Assembly: GCA_025055235.1 (NCBI GenBank)
Contig: JANWYN010000096.1
Location: 1 to 32,427 of the forward strand
Direction of reading: 5' to 3'
Origin: Candidatus Roseilinea sp.
Lineage (GTDB): Bacteria > Chloroflexota > Anaerolineae > J036 > Brachytrichaceae
DNA length: 32,427 nt
The notes beneath the pieces were generated by a model. That model was not told the origin of the DNA. It was given only the letters and a program-made list of their open reading frames with translations, and did no database searches. Shown piece by piece: positions 14,614 through 22,306 of the stretch (within the stretch, counting starts at the first letter, position 1; the number at the start of each line of letters is the position of its first letter). Made by a program: the position numbers and the translations under genes.

Positions 14614-15780
14614 ATGCGCACCTCAACCCGCACCCAGCACTTCCCCGAGTCCATCATTCGCGAGATGACGCGCATTGCCCTCGACGTCGGCGCGATCAAC
14701 CTGTCGCAGGGCTACCCGGACTTCGCTGCGCCGCAGGCGATCAAGGACGCCGCCGCCCGGGCGATTCAGGACGACTGGAATCAATACTCGGTCACCTGGG
14801 GCCTGAAGCCACTGCGCGACGCGATTGCCGACCACTACCGCCGGCGCTACGAGATGGACGTGAACCCAGACACCGATGTGGTGGTGTGCTGCGGCGCGAC
14901 CGAATGCATGATCGCCGCCATGCTGGGCGTGGTGAACCCCGGCGACGAAGTGGTCTTCTTCGAACCGTACTACGAGAGCTACATCCCCAACTGCTTCATC
15001 ACCCAGAGCACGCCGCGCTTCGTCTCGCTGCGACCGTCGGCCAGCGGCGCGTGGGAGTTTGACCCCGACGAGCTGCGTCGCGCGTTTAACGCCAAGACCA
15101 AGGTCATCATCATCAACTCGCCGCACAACCCCACCGGCAAGGTCTTCACCCGCGAGGAGCTGCAACTAATCGCCGACCTGTGTATCGAGCACGACGTGAT
15201 CGCCGTCACCGACGAGATCTACGAGTTCATCACCTACGATGGCGCGCAGCACATTCCGATCGCCACGCTGCCCGGCATGGCCGAGCGCACCATCACCATC
15301 AGCGGCATGAGCAAAACGTTCAGCGTCACCGGCTGGCGGCTGGGCTACGCTGTGGCCCCGGAAGACCTGATGGTCGGCGTGCGCAAGGCGCACGACTTCA
15401 TGAGCGTGTGCGCGGCGACGCCTTTGCAAGTCGCCGGCGTCGCGATGCTGGCGCTGGGCGACGATTACTATCAGCAGCTGCGTGAGGACTACGCGCAGCG
15501 TCGCGCCTTCGCATTGGAGATGCTTTGCGAGGTCGGCTTCAAACCGGTCACGCCGCAGGGCGCATACTACATCATGGCCGACTTCAGCGCGATCAGCGAC
15601 GAGGACGACATCGCCTTCGGCCTACGCATGGCGAAGGAGATCGGCGTGGCATGCGTGCCGGGGTCGCCGTTCTTCAGCCGGCCGGAGCTGAGCCGGAACA
15701 TCGTGCGCTTCGCCTTCTGCAAGAAGCGCGAGACGTTGGAACAAGCGCGCGAGCGGCTGCAGCGATTGAAGCGCTGCTAG
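14614..15780 (+). CDS. Class I aminotransferase, kynurenine/methionine aminotransferase-like
   Basis: A 388-aa PLP enzyme of fold type I. Motifs: GAINLSQGYPDFAAPQAIKD, NQYSVTWGLKPLRDAIADHY, EPYYESYIPNC, NSPHNPTGKVFTREEL, VTDEIYEFITYD, the PLP lysine in ISGMSKTFSVTGWRLGY (Lys234) and the substrate-carboxylate Arg region NIVRFAFCKK. The SxGxPD and GMSKTFSVTGWR forms resemble the glutamine-phenylpyruvate / kynurenine aminotransferase group, which accepts aromatic amino acids. It could support aromatic catabolism alongside the DapL-like enzyme. It lies directly downstream of the Lrp/AsnC regulator on the same strand and is convergent with the transporter gene 15 bases away. Confidence 0.88.
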   Translation: MRTSTRTQHFPESIIREMTRIALDVGAINLSQGYPDFAAPQAIKDAAARAIQDDWNQYSVTWGLKPLRDAIADHYRRRYEMDVNPDTDVVVCCGATECMIAAMLGVVNPGDEVVFFEPYYESYIPNCFITQSTPRFVSLRPSASGAWEFDPDELRRAFNAKTKVIIINSPHNPTGKVFTREELQLIADLCIEHDVIAVTDEIYEFITYDGAQHIPIATLPGMAERTITISGMSKTFSVTGWRLGYAVAPEDLMVGVRKAHDFMSVCAATPLQVAGVAMLALGDDYYQQLREDYAQRRAFALEMLCEVGFKPVTPQGAYYIMADFSAISDEDDIAFGLRMAKEIGVACVPGSPFFSRPELSRNIVRFAFCKKRETLEQARERLQRLKRC

Positions 15781-15785
15781 CGCTT
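15769..15785. terminator. Short hairpin at the convergent gene ends
   Basis: Arms aagcgct and agcgctt around a 3-base loop overlap the aminotransferase stop codon. There is no T-run on either strand, so it is at best a weak bidirectional terminator. Confidence 0.3.
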
Positions 15786-15795
15786 GCACCGCCAA

Positions 15796-17826
15796 TCAGC
15801 CGATGGCCGACTCGATCGTCTCGTCGTCGCGCCGCTGCTGCTTTTGTCGTTCCTCGCGCTCCTTCATCTGCTCGTAGCTCTCCGGCTCATTCTCCGGATA
15901 TAGCTCGACATCTGCGGCATGCAACTGGTAGGGCACATCGGTGACGATGACGCGATCCATGGACTGCAGCGCCGACATGATGCCCAGCGCGTTGTTCGAG
16001 TGCAGCGCGCGCGCCCACGGCGTGTCCATCACCAGTTGGCCCATGATCACGTGCACGAACAGGTTGGGGTCCTTTTCGAGTTCGGCCTTCACGTAGTCCA
16101 CGATCGGCTCGACGAGGCGGCGGTAGGGCGACGGCAAAATCACCAGGTCGCCTTCGCCGATGCGCTCGCGCCACTTCTGCTGCACGATGTGCGTCTTGCG
16201 GTCGTTGTAGTCCACATGCAGCGGTGTCCACGGGTTGCCCAGCGACTTGGCGAAGTCCACCACGCGCACCGTGCCGCGATGCACGTCGTCTACCAGCACG
16301 ATGGTCTTCACCGGATGCGGCGTCGGCTTGACGCGCTCCTTGCTCAGGCTCAGGATGCGCGCCACATTGCGATAGTGCGTGTGCACGCGGTAGAACACGA
16401 ACACCATGACCGGGATGACCAGCAAGGTGATCCACGCGCCGTGCGTGAACTTGGTCACGGCGAAGATCACCATCACCACGAACGAAAGCACCGCACCGGC
16501 GCCGTTGATGATGAGGTTGCGCTGCCAGTGCGGGTCATAGGTCGCCACGCTCTGGCCCATCTTCACCGACTCGCCGGGCTTGAGCTTGGCGACCTCCAGC
16601 CAGCGCCGCACCATGCCCGACTGCGACAGGGTGAAGCACATGAACACGCCGATCGCATAGAGCGGGATGAGCGACGTCGTGCGCGCGTTGAAGACGATGA
16701 TCAGCACGCTGGCGGCTACGGCCAAGGTGACAATGCCGCCGGAATACACCAGCCGGCTGCCGCGAATGGCCAGTTGTCGCGGCAAGAAGCTGTCGCTGGC
16801 CACGAAAGCCGCGATGCGCGGGAAGTCGGCATAGGCCGTGTTCGCCGCCATGATCAGGATGATCGTCGTCGCCGCGATCTGCAACCCATACAATGCGCCG
16901 GAGCCGAACACGGCGCGCGCGATCTGCGAAATGATCGTCTCTTCCTCCGACGGCAGGGCTTGCACCTGATTGGCCAGCAGCGTGATGCCCATGAACAGGG
17001 TGCCAAGCAGCAGGCCCATCACCGAGATTGTGAGCGCGGCGTTCCTGCCACGCGGCTCCTTGAAGTTCTGCACGCCGTCGGAGATGGCTTCGATGCCGGT
17101 CAACGCCGTGCATCCGCTGCTGAAGGCATAGAGGATGAGGAACAGGCTCAGCGGCTCGGCAGTATGGGCCACCATGTGGACGTTCTCGACCGGCGTCAAC
17201 TGGCCGGTGAAGAACTTGAACGCGCCGGCCGTCAGCGTCAGGAAGGTCATGCCGACGAAGAAGTACGTCGGCACGGCGAAGATGCGCCCCGACTCCTTCA
17301 CGCCGCGCAGGTTGATGATTGTCATGATTAGGATCGCAGCCAGCGCTACCAGCACCTCGCGCCCGCGCAGGATGGGGATCGCCGAGGCCACCTGATCCAC
17401 ACCGCTGGAGATGCTGACGGCTACCGTGAGCACATAGTCCACTAACAGCGCAGCGCCGGCGATTTGCGAGGGGAACACACCGAGGTTATCCCGCGCGACC
17501 ACATACGCGCCGCAGCTCGCGCCGTGATAGGCCTTGATGGTCTGCCGATACGAGACAATCAACACCGCTAGGACAAAGGTGATTGCTACCGCGATCGGGA
17601 TCGAAATGCGGAACACGCCCACGCCGGCGACGGCGAACGCAGATGCGAGGACCACCAAAATCTCCTGCGTCGCATAAGCGGTGGACGACAACGCATCGGA
17701 TGCGAAGACGGCCAGGCCGACCGGATTGCCGACGGCCTGGTGAGGCGCCTCCTCAGTGCGCAGCGGCCGCCCAATCAATACGTGCTTGATGGGTTCGAGC
17801 GAGGTTCCTGGTAATACGCGGGACAT
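15796..17826 (-). CDS. kimA: APC-superfamily potassium transporter, KimA/YdaO-like
   Basis: A 676-aa membrane transporter. The first ~490 residues form about 12 membrane segments with APC-superfamily signatures close to Bacillus KimA: LAVFASDALSSTAYATQEIL, IVSYRQTIKAYHGASCGAYVVA, ALLVDYVLTVAVSISSGVDQ, FSSGCTALTGIEAISDGV and the IPLYAIGVFMCFTLSQSGM segment. A cytoplasmic C-terminal domain (from ~residue 500, VKTIVLVDDVHRGTVRVVDF) matches the USP-like soluble domain of KimA, which imports K+ with protons and is inhibited by c-di-AMP in Bacillus. The last ~50 residues are very charged. The ATG at 17826 has a poor ribosome binding site. It is convergent with the preceding aminotransferase gene and has a long upstream region. 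Confidence 0.85.
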   Translation of the reverse strand: MSRVLPGTSLEPIKHVLIGRPLRTEEAPHQAVGNPVGLAVFASDALSSTAYATQEILVVLASAFAVAGVGVFRISIPIAVAITFVLAVLIVSYRQTIKAYHGASCGAYVVARDNLGVFPSQIAGAALLVDYVLTVAVSISSGVDQVASAIPILRGREVLVALAAILIMTIINLRGVKESGRIFAVPTYFFVGMTFLTLTAGAFKFFTGQLTPVENVHMVAHTAEPLSLFLILYAFSSGCTALTGIEAISDGVQNFKEPRGRNAALTISVMGLLLGTLFMGITLLANQVQALPSEEETIISQIARAVFGSGALYGLQIAATTIILIMAANTAYADFPRIAAFVASDSFLPRQLAIRGSRLVYSGGIVTLAVAASVLIIVFNARTTSLIPLYAIGVFMCFTLSQSGMVRRWLEVAKLKPGESVKMGQSVATYDPHWQRNLIINGAGAVLSFVVMVIFAVTKFTHGAWITLLVIPVMVFVFYRVHTHYRNVARILSLSKERVKPTPHPVKTIVLVDDVHRGTVRVVDFAKSLGNPWTPLHVDYNDRKTHIVQQKWRERIGEGDLVILPSPYRRLVEPIVDYVKAELEKDPNLFVHVIMGQLVMDTPWARALHSNNALGIMSALQSMDRVIVTDVPYQLHAADVELYPENEPESYEQMKEREERQKQQRRDDETIESAIG

Positions 17827-17977
17827 ATCAACGGCTCAGCGATCGAAAACAAACGTCCAACAAAAAAGAAGCAACCGGGAGCTGATGCAGATCGCAGATA
17901 GGTAAGCAGATCCGGCTAGCCGGGGCAGCCGGCGACTGGCAAGAGGCGAACAATGCTTGACGCTGACAACGCCCGCG

Positions 17978-18004
17978 AGTATACACCCCTACTGCGCCGT
18001 TCAA
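17978..18004 (-). promoter_or_regulatory. Candidate promoter of the KimA-like gene
   Basis: On the minus strand TTGAAC (18004-17999) and TATACT (17983-17978) are separated by 15 bases, shorter than the optimum of 17. Initiation near 17971 would leave a leader of about 145 bases before the ATG, unusually long for this window. Confidence 0.35.
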
Positions 18005-18037
18005 CCGATAAGGACGTATTTCCTGGCTGGGGCAAAA

Positions 18038-18062
18038 TGCCCGGCGACTGAAGTCGCGGGCA
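18038..18062. repeat. Hairpin repeat with sequence TGCCCGGCGACT...AGTCGCGGGCA
   Basis: A near-perfect inverted repeat with one bulged base and a GA loop, in the 557-bp gap between the KimA-like gene and the adaptor gene. It is a typical dispersed palindrome. Confidence 0.65.
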
Positions 18063-18068
18063 ATTTGC

Positions 18069-18097
18069 GGCGAAGCCGGCCGTGCGCCGGCTTTGCC
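18069..18097. repeat. 12-bp stem hairpin
   Basis: Arms 18069-18080 (ggcgaagccggc) and 18086-18097 pair with one G-T position around the loop cgtgc. No T-run follows on either strand. It stands 7 bases from the preceding hairpin. Confidence 0.6.
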
Positions 18098-18200
18098 ATG
18101 CCTTGCGCATGGATTCATCCGCTGTGCAAATCCGCGCAATACCCTCCTCAGAAAATGCACCCACCGATAAGGGGATGCGTCGCGCATACGGGCCGATGGA

Positions 18201-18248
18201 GGCAAAACATCGCTGCGGTAGGGCGCAGACACCGTTCCACACCTGGAC
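18201..18248. repeat. Diverged copy of the 6.1-kb repeat
   Basis: This stretch (ggcaaaacatcgc... gtagggc... ccgttcc... cctggac) aligns with the reverse complement of 6157-6203 over its whole length, with scattered substitutions and one extra base. The preceding aatgcaccca at about 18154 also occurs at the outer arm of the first copy (6214-6223). The rest of 17827-18383 contains no gene that I can support. Confidence 0.6.
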
Positions 18249-18383
18249 GCATCGGCGAGAGCGCACTGCGGACTCGTGCCTGAAATGAGTGTTACACTTT
18301 CGAACAGGGCAGCGCACGGATCGGCGCGCCGGACGAATCCGCGTGCAACTTCATCTACATCAGCTCGTATTCGTTTTGAGTCA

Positions 18384-19574
18384 ATGCGCAAGCCATCCGT
18401 CACGTCGCTCATGGCAATCGCCATCTTCCTCGTGCTCGCGGGATGCTCGGCCGATGTATCTGCGCCATCCATCTCCGTCGCGGCCAACCAGACCTCCGCC
18501 GCACAACCGACCTCAGGCGCGACGGCCGTTCCCACACGCGTCATCTTGGCGCGCACGACGGTCTCCGCCGATGGTGTGGTGAAGACGGCGGTGCCGCCGA
18601 TCGCACTCGCTGCCGACGTGAGCGCTAAGGTCTTGACCGTCAGCGTCGAACCCGGCCAGGCCGTGAAGACGGGCGACGTGCTCGCCACGCTCGACGATGC
18701 CGCGCTGCGCGACGCGCTGGCCGATGCCGAGCTGCAACTGGCGCTGGTCGAGGCGCAGATTGCCCAGGCCCGAGCCCCCGCCCGGCCGGAAGACATTGCC
18801 AGCGCCCGCGCTGCCCTGGCCGCGGCGCAGGCCAATTACACGCTCGTCCGGCAAGGGCCAACCGAAAGCGAGATCGAACAGGCGCGACTGAGCTGGGTCG
18901 CCGCGCGTGAGGCCTATCTGGCGGCGCAGGTGGATCGCGACGTTGCCTGCGGCACGCCGGCCGGCACCGGCATCCCCGCGTGCCAAGCGAAGGAAGCCTC
19001 GTACGGCAACGCCTACGAAAGCGAGCGCGCGGCCTACGCCAACTATCAAAGGTTGCTGCAGCCGGCCACGCGCGAGCAACTCGCGCAGGCCAACGCCAAC
19101 GTGGTCTCGGCGCGCGCACGCCTGCAAGCGCTGGAAGCCGGGCCCAGCGAAGCGCAGCAACAAGTGTTCGAAGCCCAATTGGCCCAGGCTCGGTCGGCAG
19201 TGCAGCGGGCGCGAGACAACCTGCGTGAGGCCATCGTGCGATCGCCCTGCACCTGCATCGTCCAAGAGGTCAACGTGGCCGTCGGCAGCGTCCCCAAAGG
19301 CGTCGCGTTTACGCTGGTGAGGCTGGACGGGTTGGTGTTCGAGACGACGAATCTCTCCGAGCGCGACCTCGCCGCGATCAAAATCGGCAGCCGGGCGACC
19401 GTCCGGCTCAAGGCGTTCGACCGCGCTTTCAGCGGCCAAGTCGCCGCGCTCCTGCCACAATCCACCGGCGCACAGGGCGGCGCGGCGCTATTCACCGTGC
19501 TGATCGCGCTCGACCCCACCGGGGCGCGCATCTTGCCCGGCATGACCGGGCGCGCCGAAATCGAAGCGTCATGA
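18384..19574 (+). CDS. Lipoprotein HlyD/RND-type periplasmic adaptor
   Basis: A 396-aa secreted lipoprotein of the membrane-fusion family. The signal peptide MRKPSVTSLMAIAIFLVL is followed by the lipobox LAGC with Cys21. A half-lipoyl domain (AKVLTVSVEPGQAVKTGDVL) leads into a long coiled-coil hairpin rich in Ala and Gln (residues ~115-275; QAQAN-like heptads), then the second half-lipoyl (EAIVRSPCTCIVQEVNVAVGS) and a beta-barrel (RATVRLKAFDRAFSGQVAAL). It normally connects an inner-membrane ABC or RND pump to the cell surface; no pump gene is adjacent. The ATG at 18384 is preferred; the frame is open back to 18276 without a signal peptide. Confidence 0.85.
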   Translation: MRKPSVTSLMAIAIFLVLAGCSADVSAPSISVAANQTSAAQPTSGATAVPTRVILARTTVSADGVVKTAVPPIALAADVSAKVLTVSVEPGQAVKTGDVLATLDDAALRDALADAELQLALVEAQIAQARAPARPEDIASARAALAAAQANYTLVRQGPTESEIEQARLSWVAAREAYLAAQVDRDVACGTPAGTGIPACQAKEASYGNAYESERAAYANYQRLLQPATREQLAQANANVVSARARLQALEAGPSEAQQQVFEAQLAQARSAVQRARDNLREAIVRSPCTCIVQEVNVAVGSVPKGVAFTLVRLDGLVFETTNLSERDLAAIKIGSRATVRLKAFDRAFSGQVAALLPQSTGAQGGAALFTVLIALDPTGARILPGMTGRAEIEAS

Positions 19575-19577
19575 TAG

Positions 19578-19655
19578 GTTTCGATTCCGAGTTATGCAAA
19601 TTCAATTCGAAAGTTTTAATTCCCTCTTGATTTCGAATCGAAACTATGCACAATA
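19578..19655 (+). promoter_or_regulatory. Upstream control region of the inositol operon
   Basis: An AT-rich stretch in an otherwise GC-rich window. It holds a 9-bp inverted repeat gtttcgatt (19578-19586) / aatcgaaac (19636-19644), and two direct copies of a tcga-tc--a--tatgca-a motif with tatgca at 19593-19598 and 19645-19650, 52 bases apart (about five helical turns). A promoter may be TTGATT (19628-19633) with CACAAT 16 bases on. This spacing suggests paired sites for a repressor of iolB-iolE. Confidence 0.5.
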
Positions 19656-19680
19656 AGCGCGTGATCCGAGAGGAGCGCGC

Positions 19681-20580
19681 GTGCGATACGATCACACGAA
19701 CCTCGTCGTTCATCCACGGCCATCCACCGAGCCGGGCTTGATCGTGCGCGTGACGCCGGCGCTGGCCGGCTGGGAATTCATTACCTTCGAAGCGCGCCGC
19801 TTGGCACAAGGCGAGACCTACACGAGCGCGACCGGCGAGAGCGAGCTGGCGCTGGTCGTGCTCTGGGGCGTCATCGGCCTGGACGCGGGCGCCGGCCGGT
19901 GGCGCGACGTCGGCCAACGCGCCTCGGTGTTCGAGGGATTGCCCCACGCGATCTACCTGCCCCGCCGGACGGCGTTCACCGTTTGCGCCCAGACCGACGC
20001 CGAAATCGCGCTGGCCTGGGCGCCGACCGATCAAGATCACCCTGCCCGCCTCATTCGACCGGCGGACATCACCGTTGAGATTCGCGGCGGCGACCACGCC
20101 ACGCGCCAGATCAACAACATCATCCCGCCGGGGTTCGACTGCCACCGGCTCGTCGTGGTCGAGGTCTACACACCGGGCGGTAACTGGAGCAGCTACCCGC
20201 CGCACAAACACGACGTGCACAAGACCGACGCACAAGGTCACATCGTCGAGGCCGATCTGGAGGAGGTGTATTTCTACAAGTTCGACCGCCCCGAAGGCTA
20301 CGCCTACCAGCGCATCTACACCGATCCCGAATCGCCGCTCCACCGCGCCGGCGCGCCGATTGACGCGGTGGTGATGGCGCAGCAAAATGATGTCGTGCTG
20401 GTGCCGGAGGGCTATCACCCGGTTGCCAGCCCACCGGGCTACACGACGTATTACCTGAACGTGCTGGCCGGCAGCGCGCAATCATTGGCCAATAGCGAAG
20501 ACCCGCGCTACGCCTGGGTGAAAGCGACGTATCGCAGCAAAGACGATCGTGTGCCGATGTATCGCGTTCATGAATCATGA
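19681..20580 (+). CDS. iolB: 5-Deoxy-glucuronate isomerase
   Basis: Cupin enzyme that isomerises 5-deoxy-D-glucuronate to 2-deoxy-5-keto-D-gluconate in myo-inositol degradation (EC 5.3.1.30). 299 aa. The C-terminal cupin carries metal ligands His175 and His177 (PPHKHD), the EE pair at 194-195 (LEEVYFYKF) and His246 (PEGYHPV). The start is GTG at 19681, with AGGAG five bases upstream. It is the first gene of the iol operon. Its last codons and stop are part of a 7-bp tandem repeat that runs on into the spacer. Confidence 0.95.
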   Translation: MRYDHTNLVVHPRPSTEPGLIVRVTPALAGWEFITFEARRLAQGETYTSATGESELALVVLWGVIGLDAGAGRWRDVGQRASVFEGLPHAIYLPRRTAFTVCAQTDAEIALAWAPTDQDHPARLIRPADITVEIRGGDHATRQINNIIPPGFDCHRLVVVEVYTPGGNWSSYPPHKHDVHKTDAQGHIVEADLEEVYFYKFDRPEGYAYQRIYTDPESPLHRAGAPIDAVVMAQQNDVVLVPEGYHPVASPPGYTTYYLNVLAGSAQSLANSEDPRYAWVKATYRSKDDRVPMYRVHES

Positions 20581-20617
20581 ATCATGAATCATGATTGATG
20601 ATTGGTGATTGGTGTTG
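20569..20617. repeat. 7-bp tandem array at the iolB-iolC junction
   Basis: Seven heptads: catgaat three times, then catgatt, gatgatt, ggtgatt and ggtgttg, drifting stepwise. It encodes the last residues and stop of iolB and occupies the spacer where a ribosome binding site for iolC would be expected. Confidence 0.85.
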
Positions 20618-20620
20618 GTG

Positions 20621-21637
<1,017 letters not shown>

Positions 21638-21642
21638 CGCCT

Positions 21643-21700
21643 ACTCCCAACTCACGAATAGTAGATCGGGAGTCGTGAGTCGGGAGTCGGGAGTGGGAAT
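21643..21700. repeat. Left heptad array before the four-helix-bundle gene
   Basis: Units tcgggag, tcgtgag, tcgggag, tcgggag, tgggaat at 21666-21700. Its first part also folds back on 21643-21657 (actcccaactcacga), 14 of 15 positions. The stretch 21666-21693 is complementary to 22263-22290 at 25 of 28 positions, so it pairs with the array on the other side of the gene. Confidence 0.88.
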
Positions 21701-21717
21701 GTGCAGGGAGGTCGCGC

Positions 21718-22302
21718 ATGAACTACGAGGAATGGATGAAGTCCGTGCCTCCGGCGATCACTAACGACCGGCTGTGGACGCTTCTTGCTTATCGCTTGGC
21801 ATTGTTTCTGTCAGACATCGCCTGGCGCGACGTATCCAAATTGGCACTCGACCCCCGGACGCGTTCGCTTTCCGATCAGCTCTATCGCGCCGTGGGATCC
21901 ATCGGCGCAAACATCGCGGAGGGCTATTCATACAGCACCGGCGGCAACCGCACGCGTCACTTCGAATATGCGCTCGGCTCGGCTCGCGAGAGCAGAGAAT
22001 GGTATTACCGCAGCTCATACGTGCTCGGCATGCGGGTCACCGAACATCGGCTCAACCTGCTTACTCGCATCATCCAGTTGCTCATCGGCTACATTCCCGA
22101 ACAACGCAAAACATCGCTGCGCGAAGAAAGCGTGCACTACGAAGTTGAACGGTCGGCGCCGATCAGCTCTCCAGCAATCGCATTCGACGCGGCACTCACC
22201 GATTTGATCTCGCAGGTGCCCATGCCGGTCGAAGAAGACTCGCCCATTCGTCCGACTCCCGACTCCCTACTCCCGACTCCCCACTCCCGAACTCTCGAGT
22301 GA
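21718..22302 (+). CDS. Four-helix-bundle protein of the IVP (S23) family
   Basis: A 194-aa protein matching the four-helix-bundle family found in rRNA intervening sequences and related to Avd of diversity-generating retroelements. Signatures: RLALFLSDIAWRDVSKLALD, SLSDQLYRAVGSIGANIAEG, NRTRHFEYALGSARESREWY and HRLNLLTRIIQLLIGYIP, one per helix. Family members are small basic proteins thought to bind nucleic acid; no catalytic role is known. The start ATG has GGGAGG six bases upstream. The C-terminal tail (PTPDSLLPTPHSR) is encoded by a heptad array, not by native sequence. It sits inside the inositol operon without an obvious metabolic link, between iolC and iolD, and has the marks of an inserted cassette. 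Confidence 0.9.
   Translation: MNYEEWMKSVPPAITNDRLWTLLAYRLALFLSDIAWRDVSKLALDPRTRSLSDQLYRAVGSIGANIAEGYSYSTGGNRTRHFEYALGSARESREWYYRSSYVLGMRVTEHRLNLLTRIIQLLIGYIPEQRKTSLREESVHYEVERSAPISSPAIAFDAALTDLISQVPMPVEEDSPIRPTPDSLLPTPHSRTLE
22253..22294. repeat. Right heptad array, inverted relative to the left one
   Basis: Six units: cgactcc, cgactcc, ctactcc, cgactcc, ccactcc, cgaactc. It encodes the C-terminal tail of the four-helix-bundle protein and lies 12 bases before the iolD start codon. It is the inverted partner of 21666-21693. Confidence 0.88.
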
Positions 22303-22306
22303 CACC

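Noticed and set aside
15919..17331. Plus-strand frame of 470 aa, very rich in His and Arg
   Set aside because: It is the shadow of the KimA-like transporter; the composition is that of antisense GC-rich coding sequence.
17827..17980. c-di-AMP (ydaO-type) riboswitch before the KimA-like gene
   Set aside because: The conserved GACAGCTAACTCC-like core and the paired purine-rich loops are not found on the minus strand of the leader.
17828..18835. Minus-strand 335-aa frame upstream of the KimA-like gene
   Set aside because: It spans repeats and the antisense of the adaptor gene, has low-complexity Ala/Ser composition and no family motif.
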